Positions 16,967 to 24,769 of a stretch of 64,000 nt of DNA are shown piece by piece; the first letter of the stretch is position 1; each line of letters opens with the position of its first letter. Under the pieces are notes generated by a model. It was not told where the DNA came from and ran no database searches. It worked only from the letters and a program-made list of their open reading frames with translations. The stretch is from Actinospineispora acaciae DSM 45401. Its GTDB lineage: Bacteria > Actinomycetota > Actinomycetes > Mycobacteriales > Pseudonocardiaceae. The stretch covers positions 62,001 to 126,000 of the forward strand of contig NZ_JIAI01000006.1 of NCBI RefSeq assembly GCF_000620785.1, in the 5' to 3' direction. The translations under genes and the position numbers were made by a program.

Positions 16967-17012
16967 CCCGTGAGTGGTTAGCGTTGTCATAGCAACGCTA
17001 ACCACTCACGGG
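16967..17012. repeat. Six-frame-stop palindrome, copy 2
   Basis: Identical 20-bp arms to copy 1 (16967-16986 and 16993-17012) with loop TCATAG. It lies 37 bases upstream of the small minus-strand gene and at the 3' end of the LLM flavoprotein gene, whose final residues PVSG and TAG stop (16998-17000) fall inside it. Copies 1 and 2 therefore flank the 16528-16929 gene as inverted-repeat bookends. Confidence 0.85.
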
Positions 17013-18080
17013 TTGGCCGTTCACCTGGGGCATGACCTTCTCGGCGAGCAGTTCCATGGAGCGGCGGGCCAGCTTGGGGTCGACCCAGTCCAGGCCGGCG
17101 TAGACGAGCTCGCCGAACGGGCCGACCTCGTCGGCGAAGGCCAGGATCTGGTCGGCGACGGCGTCGGGGGTGCCGGTGATCACCAGTTGGTCGAGTACGG
17201 AGTCGAGCGTGACCTCGTCGTCCGGCTGGTCGCGGTGGGTCTTGAACAGGCCGAGGCGGCCGAGCTTGCGCATCTTCGCGAGCATCTGCGCGTAGTAGAA
17301 CCGGTACGGACTCCCGGGGTCGTCGCGGCCGTAGGCCTGGGCCACGGCGTCGTCGTCGGCGACGAACACGGTGCGCGCGATCCGCCAGTCCTGGGGCGAG
17401 GCGCCGGGCTTGCCCTCCAGGTACTTGGGCCAGTGGGTGGCCACCCAGCGCGGCAGCAGGAAGTTCGCCGACAGCGGGTGGAAGTCGCGCGCGCCCATGG
17501 CGGTGGCGCCCTGGGAGTACGGGGCCACCACGGTGCCGACGATCTCCGGGCGGGGCGACTGCAGCGGCTTGGGGACGACGCCAACGCCGAGGTCGAGGTC
17601 GATCGTCCGCTCGGTGCTCACCGCGAACCGCCCGGATCGCAGCGAGTACGGCGGCTGCCCGCCCCACAGCCCGAGGATGACGTCGATGGCCTCGGCGAAC
17701 ATCTGGTTGCGGTCCTCGTCCAGGATGCCCAGCAGCTCGGCGTCGGACGGCAGCGCGCCCGGGCTGATGCCGAGGATGAACCGCCCGCCCGCGAGGTGGT
17801 CGAACATCGCCGACTGCACGGCGACCAGCGCGGGGTGGGTGTGCGACAGGTTCGTCGTCCCGGTGGCCAGCTTGATCTGCCGCGTCTGGGGGATCAGCGT
17901 GGCCAGGAACACCAGGCTGTTGGTGATCGTCTCGTACCGGTCGGTCAGGTGCTCGCCGATGAACGCGTCGTGGAAACCCAGCCGGTCGGCCACGATCACC
18001 GCCTCCCGGTCCTCGGCCAGGGTGTCCGCCCACGGGCGCCCCGGTGGGTGCATGGGCATCGAGCAGTAACCGAGTTTCAT
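16998..18080 (-). CDS. LLM-class flavin-dependent oxidoreductase
   Basis: A 360-residue luciferase-like monooxygenase-family protein, expected to use reduced FMN or F420. Family features are the start MKLGYCSMPMHPPGRPW, FHDAFIGEHLTDRYET, LATGTTNLSHTHPALVA, FDHLAGGRFILGISPG and the C-terminal GTPDAVADQILAF segment. The ATG at 18080 (after TGGAGCG) begins at the first strand of the barrel; an upstream extension is unlikely. It is an isolated gene ending inside the palindromic repeat at 16967. The substrate is unknown; relatives oxidise small organics or cleave C-S or C-N bonds. Confidence 0.9.
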   Translation of the reverse strand: MKLGYCSMPMHPPGRPWADTLAEDREAVIVADRLGFHDAFIGEHLTDRYETITNSLVFLATLIPQTRQIKLATGTTNLSHTHPALVAVQSAMFDHLAGGRFILGISPGALPSDAELLGILDEDRNQMFAEAIDVILGLWGGQPPYSLRSGRFAVSTERTIDLDLGVGVVPKPLQSPRPEIVGTVVAPYSQGATAMGARDFHPLSANFLLPRWVATHWPKYLEGKPGASPQDWRIARTVFVADDDAVAQAYGRDDPGSPYRFYYAQMLAKMRKLGRLGLFKTHRDQPDDEVTLDSVLDQLVITGTPDAVADQILAFADEVGPFGELVYAGLDWVDPKLARRSMELLAEKVMPQVNGQPVSG

Positions 18081-18170
18081 CGCTCCAGTGAAGCGAGCGA
18101 CACCGCCCGCACGCACTGGCCCGGCCCGCGAAATCCGACCCCGGCGGATGACAGGAGTCGTGAACGAGGG

Positions 18171-18545
18171 TCAGCCGGCGCGGCGGGAGCGGGCCAGCGC
18201 CAGCGCGCCGAGGACCACGCCGACCAGGCCCAGGGCGACCGCCGCGACGGCACCGGCCAGCCCGTTGCCGGTGCCGAGGCCGCCGGCGACGTTGGCCCAG
18301 TGCAGGCCGCCGACGACCACGCCGACCAGCCCCAGCACCAAGGCCGTGATGGCTCGTCCGTCGCCGGTGCCGCCGCGCGCGGAGCGGGCCACGGCCAGCC
18401 CGCCGATCACCACGCCGGCCAGCCCCAGCAGGGCGGCGACGGTGGGTACGGCTCGCCCGGTGCCGATCTCGTAACCACCGGCGGCGACGCAGACGTACGC
18501 GGTCGTCGGTGCGGCATCGGCGAGGATCAGTCGCAGGATTGACAT
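18171..18545 (-). CDS. Small Gly/Ala/Val-rich membrane protein (DUF6223-like)
   Basis: A 124-residue protein with three hydrophobic helices (about 36-52, 66-84, 97-116), each in a LVGVVxGGLAxARS-like repeat, so it looks like an internal triplication. The N-terminus LRLILADAAPTTAYVC may be a fourth weak hydrophobic segment. The pattern matches small membrane proteins I recall as DUF6223. It is divergent from the NarL-type histidine kinase at 18765, with a 219-bp gap that should hold promoters for both. A target or sensor partner role is possible but unproven. Confidence 0.7.
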   Translation of the reverse strand: MSILRLILADAAPTTAYVCVAAGGYEIGTGRAVPTVAALLGLAGVVIGGLAVARSARGGTGDGRAITALVLGLVGVVVGGLHWANVAGGLGTGNGLAGAVAAVALGLVGVVLGALALARSRRAG

Positions 18546-18764
18546 CGAGGATCACCTCTCCTGAAGTGCGGTGGAAGCGATGGTGGCCGTCGCGGCGGGG
18601 TTCGCGCGTCGGGCGGCCGCGGTGTCTTTCGGCTGATGCCCTCGGCGTAGCGTCGGCCGGGCGCGGTAGGGCCGAGACACCGCGCCCGGCGGATGCACGC
18701 CCTCGGTGGCACGCGCACCATGGACCCGGTGCGGCGCGTGCCGCCTGGAGCGAGGGCGGGAGCA

Positions 18765-19964
18765 ATGGTCAGCACCCTGCGTGAGGCGGTGCGCCGCCGC
18801 GCGCCGTCGCCGGTCGTGGCCGACGCCGGGCTCGGGACCGGTGTGGCGGTCGGGCTGCTCGCCGCCGCCGTGGCCGGGGTCGGCCCGCTGTCGGTGGCGA
18901 ACCCCCGCCCGCTGGACGCCGGGGCACTCGCGTTGGCCGTGGCGCTCGCCGCCTCGATCGCGGTGCGCCGCCGCCACCCGGTCTCGGCGCTGGTCGTGCT
19001 CAACGCGGTGCCCGTCGTCTGGTTCCTCGGCGCCTACCCCGGGCGGCTGGTCACGCTGGCCCCGCTGATCGGCTGCTACACGCTCGCGGCGCGCAGGGGC
19101 TGGCGGTGGGGGCTCGCCGGTGTGGTGCTCACCTCGGCGGGCGGGATCGTCGCGATCAGGGTGGTGCTCGCCGACACCGAGGCCGTCGGCGTGGTCCCCA
19201 TCGCGGTGCTGTTGGCGGCCACCGCGGGCAGCTCCGGCGCGGCCGTGGGCTACTACCGGGCGGTGCTCACGGCCACCCGCGCCCAGCTGGCCAGGGAGAC
19301 CCAGACCCGCGAGGAGCGGGCCCGCCGGCTCGCGGTCGAGGAGCGGCTGCGCATCGCGCGCGAGCTGCACGACGTCCTCGGGCACACCATGGCCACCATC
19401 AGCGTGCAGGCCGGCGTGGGCCTGCACGTCATCGACAGGCGCCCCGGTCAGGCCCGCGAGGCGCTCGCCGCGATCAAGACGATCTGCGACGAAGGGCTCA
19501 CCGACGTCAGGTCCATCCTCGGCATCCTGCGCGCCGACGCCCCGGCCGAGCAGCCGCGCGCCCCCCGGGGCGGGCTCGACCGGCTCGCCGAGCTGCTCGA
19601 CACGGCCGAGGCGGCGGGCCTACGGGTGCAGCGCCGCGTCGAGGGCCAGCCGCGGCCGCTACCCGCGCCCGTCGACCTGGCCGCCTACCGGATCATCCAG
19701 GAGGCGCTGACCAACGCGCTGCGCCACGCCGAGGCGCGCACCGTCCGGCTCACCCTGACCCACGAACCGTCCCGGCTGCTCATCAACGTCCGCGACGACG
19801 GCGCCACCGCCGACAGCACCGACACCGCCGCCGAACCGTGCGGGCACGGCATCGACGGGATGCGCGAGCGCGCCCACGCACTGTCCGGCCGGCTCACCGC
19901 CGCGCCGCACCCCGACGGCGGCTTCGAGGTACGGGCCGAGCTGCCCCTGCCGAACCCGCAATGA
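18765..19964 (+). CDS. NarL-type sensor histidine kinase
   Basis: A 399-residue membrane kinase. Five to six hydrophobic helices occupy about residues 25-165. They are followed by a coiled segment (ARETQTREERARRLAVEERLR), the HisKA_3 box with phospho-acceptor His in ARELHDVLGH, and a HATPase_c domain with the N-box QEALTNALRHA and G-box GHGIDGMRERA. The ATG at 18765 follows GGCGGGAGCA; an alternative start at 18693 adds 24 residues without homology. The response regulator follows 22 bases after the stop, forming a two-component pair. The signal is unknown. Confidence 0.9.
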   Translation: MVSTLREAVRRRAPSPVVADAGLGTGVAVGLLAAAVAGVGPLSVANPRPLDAGALALAVALAASIAVRRRHPVSALVVLNAVPVVWFLGAYPGRLVTLAPLIGCYTLAARRGWRWGLAGVVLTSAGGIVAIRVVLADTEAVGVVPIAVLLAATAGSSGAAVGYYRAVLTATRAQLARETQTREERARRLAVEERLRIARELHDVLGHTMATISVQAGVGLHVIDRRPGQAREALAAIKTICDEGLTDVRSILGILRADAPAEQPRAPRGGLDRLAELLDTAEAAGLRVQRRVEGQPRPLPAPVDLAAYRIIQEALTNALRHAEARTVRLTLTHEPSRLLINVRDDGATADSTDTAAEPCGHGIDGMRERAHALSGRLTAAPHPDGGFEVRAELPLPNPQ

Positions 19965-19986
19965 TGTCCGCGTGCACCCGCCCGAG

Positions 19987-20667
19987 ATGACCGAGCCCGT
20001 CCGCGTGCTCATCGCCGACGACGAGGCGCTGGTCAGGGGCGGCTTCCGGGTGCTCATCGACTCCGAGCCCGGCATGGTCGTGGTCGGCGAGGCCGCCGAC
20101 GGGGCCACCGCGGTCGAGCTGGCCAGGCAGACGCACCCCGACGTCGTGCTCATGGACATCAGGATGCCCGGGGTCGACGGCCTGCGCGCCACCCACGAGA
20201 TCGCCGCCGACCCCGACCTCGCCGGCGTCCACGTGCTCATCCTCACCACCTTCGACCACGACGAGTACGTCATCGAGGCGCTCGGCGCCGGCGCCGCCGG
20301 GTTCCTGATCAAGAACACCGAGCCCCGCCAGCTGCTGCACGGCATCCGCGTCGTCGCCGGCGGCGAGGCACTCCTGTCCCCGGGCCTGACCCGCAGGCTG
20401 ATCGCCCAACTGACCGCCCGCACCACCACCCCACGGCTCAACCCGGACGTCCTCGCCCAGCTCACCGCCCGCGAGAGGCAGATCGTCGGACTGGTCGCCC
20501 ACGGCCTGAGCAACGCCGACATCGCGACCACCCTCACCATCAGCCACGCCACCGCCAAGACCCACGTCAGCCGCGCCATGACCAAACTCGGCGCCCGCGA
20601 CCGCGCGCAGTTGGTGGCACTGGCCTACCGGCACCGCCTCGTCGAACCACCCGACCCGGCCGGCTGA
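19987..20667 (+). CDS. NarL/LuxR-type response regulator
   Basis: A 226-residue regulator with an N-terminal receiver (acidic pocket Asp11-Asp12, phospho-acceptor Asp57 in VVLMDIRMPG, Lys in FLIKNT) and a C-terminal LuxR helix-turn-helix (LTARERQIVGLVAHGLSNADIATTL, ATAKTHVSRAMTKLGARDRAQLV). A GTG 15 bases earlier (19972) is an alternative start adding HPPE-type residues; the ATG is chosen because it starts directly at the receiver. It is cotranscribed with the upstream histidine kinase, its cognate partner. Confidence 0.9.
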   Translation: MTEPVRVLIADDEALVRGGFRVLIDSEPGMVVVGEAADGATAVELARQTHPDVVLMDIRMPGVDGLRATHEIAADPDLAGVHVLILTTFDHDEYVIEALGAGAAGFLIKNTEPRQLLHGIRVVAGGEALLSPGLTRRLIAQLTARTTTPRLNPDVLAQLTARERQIVGLVAHGLSNADIATTLTISHATAKTHVSRAMTKLGARDRAQLVALAYRHRLVEPPDPAG

Positions 20668-20690
20668 GTGCCCGTCTGATGCTGGCGGCG

Positions 20691-22331
20691 TCACGCGTCG
20701 TCGGGTGCCGCCGCCTCCAGCAGGCGGCCGGAGTCGAGGCGCAGCCAGCGGGTCACGTTGATCTCGCGGAGGAAGCGCTCGTCGTGGCTGACCACCACGA
20801 ACGCGCCCTGGTAGGCGGCCAGGGCGCCCTCCAGCTGGGCGATGCTGACCAGGTCGAGGTTGTTCGTGGGTTCGTCCAGCAGGAGCAGTTGCGGGGCGGG
20901 CTCGGCGTAGAGGACGCAGGCCAGCGTGACGCGCAGCCGCTCGCCACCGGACAGCGCGCCGACGGGCAGGTGCACGCGGTCGCCCTTGAACAGGAACCGG
21001 GCCAGCACGTTCATCCGCCGCGAGCGGGGCATGGCGGGCGCGGCGGCGGCCAGGCTCTCCAGCACGGTGCGGTCGAGATCGAGCAGGTCCAGCCGTTGCG
21101 AGAGGTAGGCGATCCGGCCGTCGGCGCGCCTGAGCTCGGTCGAGGACTCCGGCGTCAGGTCGCCGTTGACCACGCGTAGGAGGGTGGACTTGCCGGCGCC
21201 GTTGGGGCCGGTCAGGGCGATCCGTTCGGGGCCTCGGACGGCCAGGTCGGCGCCGCCGTCGGCGAACAGCGGGCGGTCGGCGTAGCGGACCTGGATGCCT
21301 TCGCCCAGGAAGACGGTGCGGCCGGCGGGCACGTTCGTGTCCGGCAGCTCCAGGGCGATCTTCTGGTCGTCGCGCAGGGCGCGGCTGGCCTCGTCGAGGC
21401 GGGCCTTCGCGTCGCCGAGCCGGGCGCCGTGCACGTCGTCGGCCTTGCCCGCGGACTCCTGCGCGCGCCGCTTCAGCCCGCCGGCGATGATCTTGGGAAG
21501 GCCGGCGTTGGCGACGTTGCGGGCGGCGGTGCCGGCGCGGCGGGCGGCGCGCTCACGGGCCTGCTGCATCTCCCGCTTCTCCCGCTTGACCTCCAGCTCG
21601 GCGCTTCGGACCTTGCGCTCGGCGACCTCCCGCTCGGCCTGGACCGCGCGCTCGTAGGCGGTGAAGTTGCCGCCGTGGTAGCGCAGCTCGCCGCGTTCCA
21701 GCTCGGCGATGCGGTCCATCCGGTCGAGCAGCGCGCGGTCGTGGCTGACCAGCAGCAGGCAGCCGGGCCAGTCCTCGAGCACGGCGTAGAGCCTGCGGCG
21801 CGCGTCCAGGTCGAGGTTGTTGGTCGGCTCGTCGAGCAGCAGCACGTCCGGCCGCTTGAGCAGTTGGGCGGCCAGGCCCAGCGAGACGACCTGGCCGCCG
21901 GACAGGGTGTGCAGCCGCCGCGACGGCGTGACGTCGCCGAGGCCGAGCCGGTCCAGCTCGGCGCGGGTGCGTTCCTCGATGTCCCAGTCGTTGCCGACCG
22001 CGGCGAAGTGCTCCTCGGCGGCGTCCCCGGACTCGATCGCGGCCAGCGCGCGCAGCACCGGCGCGATGCCGAGGACCTCGGCCACTGTCAGCTCGCCGGC
22101 CAGCGGCAGGGTCTGCGGGAGGTAGCCGGTCACGCCGTGCACGGACACCGTCCCGCCGGTCGGCGGGTACTCGCCGGCGATCAGCTTGAGCAGCGTGCTC
22201 TTGCCGGCGCCGTTCGGCGCGACCAGGCCGGTGCGGCCGCCGACCACCGTGAAGGACAGGTCGTCGAAGACCGGCACGTCGTCCGGCCAGGAGAAGGACA
22301 GGTTGGAACAGATGATGAACGCTTCGGGCAT
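20691..22331 (-). CDS. ABC-F family ATPase (ribosome-protection type)
   Basis: A soluble protein of 546 residues with two ABC domains and no membrane segment. Each has a Walker A (APNGAGKSTLLK and GPNGAGKSTLLR), a signature (LSGGQ, LSGGE), the DEPTNNLDL Walker B and a switch His (SHDRA, SHDER). The inter-domain linker (about 215-320) is long, charged and Arg/Lys-rich, as in ABC-F proteins that enter the ribosomal exit-site region. Such proteins either confer resistance to ribosome-targeting antibiotics or act as translation factors. The ATG at 22331 is the conventional start. The frame remains open for 31 codons upstream through a structured leader. Confidence 0.92.
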   Translation of the reverse strand: MPEAFIICSNLSFSWPDDVPVFDDLSFTVVGGRTGLVAPNGAGKSTLLKLIAGEYPPTGGTVSVHGVTGYLPQTLPLAGELTVAEVLGIAPVLRALAAIESGDAAEEHFAAVGNDWDIEERTRAELDRLGLGDVTPSRRLHTLSGGQVVSLGLAAQLLKRPDVLLLDEPTNNLDLDARRRLYAVLEDWPGCLLLVSHDRALLDRMDRIAELERGELRYHGGNFTAYERAVQAEREVAERKVRSAELEVKREKREMQQARERAARRAGTAARNVANAGLPKIIAGGLKRRAQESAGKADDVHGARLGDAKARLDEASRALRDDQKIALELPDTNVPAGRTVFLGEGIQVRYADRPLFADGGADLAVRGPERIALTGPNGAGKSTLLRVVNGDLTPESSTELRRADGRIAYLSQRLDLLDLDRTVLESLAAAAPAMPRSRRMNVLARFLFKGDRVHLPVGALSGGERLRVTLACVLYAEPAPQLLLLDEPTNNLDLVSIAQLEGALAAYQGAFVVVSHDERFLREINVTRWLRLDSGRLLEAAAPDDA

Positions 22332-22435
22332 GGAGAACGAAACCTCGCGGTGGGGAGGCGGGCGGGCACAGCACCGCCCGACCAGGGACCAGGGGTAGGT
22401 GAGGACATCGCTTCCGGGGCTCACCCGGAGATGTC
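22332..22435 (-). promoter_or_regulatory. Structured leader of the ABC-F gene
   Basis: On the minus strand a GTG at 22424 opens a 31-codon leader frame that runs, without a stop, into the ABC-F start. Two hairpins are visible: GACATC/GATGTC outer plus TCCGGG/CCCGGA inner arms (22404-22435), with the leader GTG in the loop, and a 7-bp GC stem CGGGCGG/CCGCCCG (22359-22380) just before the ABC-F start. This resembles ribosome-mediated attenuators of antibiotic-inducible ABC-F genes, but an N-terminal extension is also possible. Confidence 0.45.
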
Positions 22436-22565
22436 GTCGTCCCCTATCACGTCCGGTCTCCTTACGTCGCGATCGAAGTCAGCATACCCGGGCCGGGCAC
22501 GCGAGCGCTCGCCGGTGTGTCGCGACCCATTTGCGGGGCGGCTTGATCACGGCGACGCTGAGGGC

Positions 22566-23759
22566 ATGCCTGCGCTGCCCCTTGCCGAGCCCGAGGAGGT
22601 GGGCCTGTCCGGTGCACGGCTGGCGCGCCTGACCGCGACCTTCGAGACCGCCGCGGCCGCCGGTCGGATACCCGGGGCGGTGATCGCCGTGGCCAGGGGT
22701 GGCCGGCTGGCCCACCTGGCGGCGGTCGGCCACCGGGACCCGGTCGGCGGTGACCCGATGCGCCCGGACACCCTGTTCTGGCTGGCCTCGATGACCAAGC
22801 CGATGACGGTGGCCGGGGCGCTGGTCCTGGTCGAGCGCGGCCGGCTCGCCCTGGCCGACCCGGTCGCGCGGCACCTGCCGGAGCTCGCCGACCGCGAGCT
22901 GCTGGGCGCGGACGGGCGCAGGGTGCCGAGCGCGCGGCAGCCGACGGTCCTCGACCTCATGCGCCACACCAACGGGATGGTCGAGGGCATGCGCGGGGAC
23001 ACCCCGGTGCACCGCGCCTACCAGGAGGCGTTCGGCGACGGGATGACCGCGCTGACCGGGGAGGAGTTCGTCGGGCGGCTGGCCGGGTGCCCGCTGCTGC
23101 ACGAGCCGGGGGCGATGTGGCACTACGGGTTCGGCATCGACGTGCTCGGGCTGATCATCGAGTCGATCACCGGGCGGACGCTGGGGGAGCACCTCGCCGA
23201 GGAGGTGTTCGGGCCGCTCGGCATGCGTGACACCGGCTTCGGCGTGCCCGAGGGCGCGGCCGGGCGGTACGCCGCCGCGCTGCCGCGCGACCCGGACACC
23301 GGCCGGCCGCAGGCGCTGCCGGACCTGTCCAGGGCGCGGTTCGAGTCCGGCGGGGCCGGCGCGGTCGGCACGGCCGGGGACTTCCTGCGGTTCGCGCAGG
23401 CGCTGCTCGGCGGCGGCGCGCTCGGCGACGCCCGGATCCTCGGGCGCAAGACCGTCGAGCTGATGACCGCCGACCACCTCGGCCCGGACACCGACGATCG
23501 GCTCATCGGCGAGATCGATCCCGGCTACGCCGGCCACGGGTTCGGCCTGGGCGTGACGGTGCGCCGCCGGCACGGGCTGGCCACCACCGCGGGCTCGCCG
23601 GGGGAGTACTCCTGGCCCGGCGCCGGCGGCACCTACTGGTGGGCCGACCCGCGCGAGGAGCTGTGCGCCGTGCTGTGCGCGCACACCCCCAACCGCACCG
23701 ACCGCTCGCGCGCGTTCCAGTGGATGAAAACCCTCGTCACCGCCGCCATCGTGGACTGA
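22566..23759 (+). CDS. Beta-lactamase-family serine hydrolase (EstB-like)
   Basis: A 397-residue serine hydrolase of the class C beta-lactamase/esterase superfamily. The nucleophile motif SxxK is SMTKP near 77-80. The second catalytic Tyr is in HYGFGID (where true class C enzymes have YxN), and the third motif region reads GEYSWPGAGGT. Absence of the Asn in the second motif and lack of a signal peptide fit cytoplasmic EstB-type esterases rather than a secreted antibiotic-degrading beta-lactamase. The ATG at 22566 begins the conserved LPLAEPEEVGLS segment. It is divergent from the ABC-F gene. Confidence 0.85.
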   Translation: MPALPLAEPEEVGLSGARLARLTATFETAAAAGRIPGAVIAVARGGRLAHLAAVGHRDPVGGDPMRPDTLFWLASMTKPMTVAGALVLVERGRLALADPVARHLPELADRELLGADGRRVPSARQPTVLDLMRHTNGMVEGMRGDTPVHRAYQEAFGDGMTALTGEEFVGRLAGCPLLHEPGAMWHYGFGIDVLGLIIESITGRTLGEHLAEEVFGPLGMRDTGFGVPEGAAGRYAAALPRDPDTGRPQALPDLSRARFESGGAGAVGTAGDFLRFAQALLGGGALGDARILGRKTVELMTADHLGPDTDDRLIGEIDPGYAGHGFGLGVTVRRRHGLATTAGSPGEYSWPGAGGTYWWADPREELCAVLCAHTPNRTDRSRAFQWMKTLVTAAIVD

Positions 23760-23776
23760 TCCCTGTCCAACGACAC

Positions 23777-23788
23777 TGACGATCGTCA
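23777..23788. promoter_or_regulatory. TGACGATCGTCA palindrome at the PaaX-type gene promoter
   Basis: Perfect 12-bp palindrome 26 bases before the PaaX-type gene start. It overlaps a possible -35 region; a -10-like TAGGAT lies at 23801-23806. A near-identical site, TGACGGTCGTCA, stands before the downstream operon at 24726-24737. Shared symmetry suggests it is the operator of the PaaX-like regulator. Confidence 0.55.
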
Positions 23789-23813
23789 CCGATCCGTGGT
23801 TAGGATGCGGGTC

Positions 23814-24656
23814 GTGGCCGAGCCGAACGGGGTCGAGCAGCGGCCCCGGTCCCTGATCGTGTCGTTCTTCGGGCTGTACGCCCGGGAGGTCGGCGGCTGG
23901 GTGGCGGTCTCCGACCTGGTCCGGCTGCTGGGGCGCCTGGACGTGGACGAGGCGTCGGTGCGGATGGCCATCTCCCGGCTCAAGCGCGGCGGCTGGCTGC
24001 TCGCGCGGCGGGTCGGGGCGGTGGCCGGGTACACGCTCTCGCCCTCGGCGTGGGAGATGCTCGCCGAGGGGGATCGGCGGATCTACCGCAGGCGGGTGGC
24101 CGATCCGGCGGACGGCTGGGTGCTCGCGGTGTTCTCGGTGCCCGAGGCGCAGCGGCACAAGCGCCACCTGCTGCGCTCGCGGCTGGCCAGGCTCGGGTTC
24201 GGCAACGCCGCGTCCGGGGTCTGGATCGCCCCCGCCCACCTGCGGGAGGAGGCCGAGAGCGCGCTGCGGCGGCTCGGGCTGGACGAGTACGTGAGCCTGT
24301 TCGAGGCCAGGTACCTGGCGTTCGGCGAGCTGCGCGCGATGGTGGCGAGCTGGTGGGACCTGGCCGGGCTGGACCGGATGTACGGCGGGTACGTGCGCGC
24401 CTACGAACCGGTCCTCGCGTCCTGGGCTCGGCGCCGGCGGGTGGACCCGGCGGCGGCGTTCGTCGACCACCTGCAGGCCGCCGACGCCTGGCGCCGGATG
24501 CCGTACCTGGACCCGGGGCTGCCGGTCGAGCTGGTGCCCGAGGACTGGTCGGGGACCCGCGCCGCCGAGGTCTTCTTCCGGCTGCACGCCACGCTGGCCG
24601 AACCCGCCGTGACCCACGTCCGCGACAGCACCCGTGAGTGGCTAGGGCCGTCATAG
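23814..24656 (+). CDS. PaaX family transcriptional regulator
   Basis: A PaaX-type repressor of about 280 residues. The N-terminal winged helix has RPRSLIVSFFGLYAR and SVRMAISRLKRGGWLLARR; the central domain has the GWVLAVFSVPEAQRHKRHLLRSRLARLGFG segment; the C-terminal domain has WRRMPYLDPGLPVELVPEDW. PaaX repressors respond to phenylacetyl-CoA or related acyl-CoAs. The GTG at 23814 fits a transcript starting at the codon itself 8 bases after TAGGAT, or AGGA as ribosome site; an ATG at 23805 is the alternative. The last six residues and the TAG stop come from the palindromic repeat at 24631. It is followed in the same direction by an operon that includes a CoA ligase, its likely target. Confidence 0.9.
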   Translation: MAEPNGVEQRPRSLIVSFFGLYAREVGGWVAVSDLVRLLGRLDVDEASVRMAISRLKRGGWLLARRVGAVAGYTLSPSAWEMLAEGDRRIYRRRVADPADGWVLAVFSVPEAQRHKRHLLRSRLARLGFGNAASGVWIAPAHLREEAESALRRLGLDEYVSLFEARYLAFGELRAMVASWWDLAGLDRMYGGYVRAYEPVLASWARRRRVDPAAAFVDHLQAADAWRRMPYLDPGLPVELVPEDWSGTRAAEVFFRLHATLAEPAVTHVRDSTREWLGPS

Positions 24657-24676
24657 CGACCCTAGCCACTCACGGG
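24631..24676. repeat. Six-frame-stop palindrome, copy 3 (compensated variant)
   Basis: Arms of 17 perfect bp, CCCGTGAGTGGCTAGGG (24631-24647) and its complement (24660-24676), extend to 20 bp with one C/A mismatch; the loop is TCATAG. Compared with the other copies, TTAGCG has become CTAGGG and the opposite arm has changed to match, so pairing is preserved. The PaaX-type gene stop TAG (24654-24656) lies in the loop. Confidence 0.85.
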
Positions 24677-24724
24677 TTGTGGTACGGACCCTTGACCTGA
24701 TCACGCTCTGAGCATCATGCTGTG

Positions 24725-24738
24725 GTGACGGTCGTCAC
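24725..24738. promoter_or_regulatory. GTGACGGTCGTCAC operator-like palindrome before the QueG-like operon
   Basis: 6-bp arms GTGACG/CGTCAC around GT, 32 bases before the ATG at 24770. A TTGACC hexamer at 24692-24697 and an AT-rich TTATGTGATAGG at 24741-24752 may be promoter parts. It matches the perfect palindrome at 23777 before the PaaX-type gene in 11 of 12 positions. Confidence 0.55.
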
Positions 24739-24769
24739 TCTTATGTGATAGGGCTCGGAGGAGCGTGCG

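Noticed and set aside
16497..17012. The two nearby palindromes as the start of a CRISPR array
   Set aside because: Only two units, separated by a complete gene; palindromic rather than repeat-spacer structure and no cas genes.
22479..24617. 712-codon minus-strand frame opposite the serine hydrolase and PaaX-type genes
   Set aside because: Low-complexity His/Pro/Gln-rich shadow; real motifs (SxxK, PaaX winged helix) are on the plus strand.
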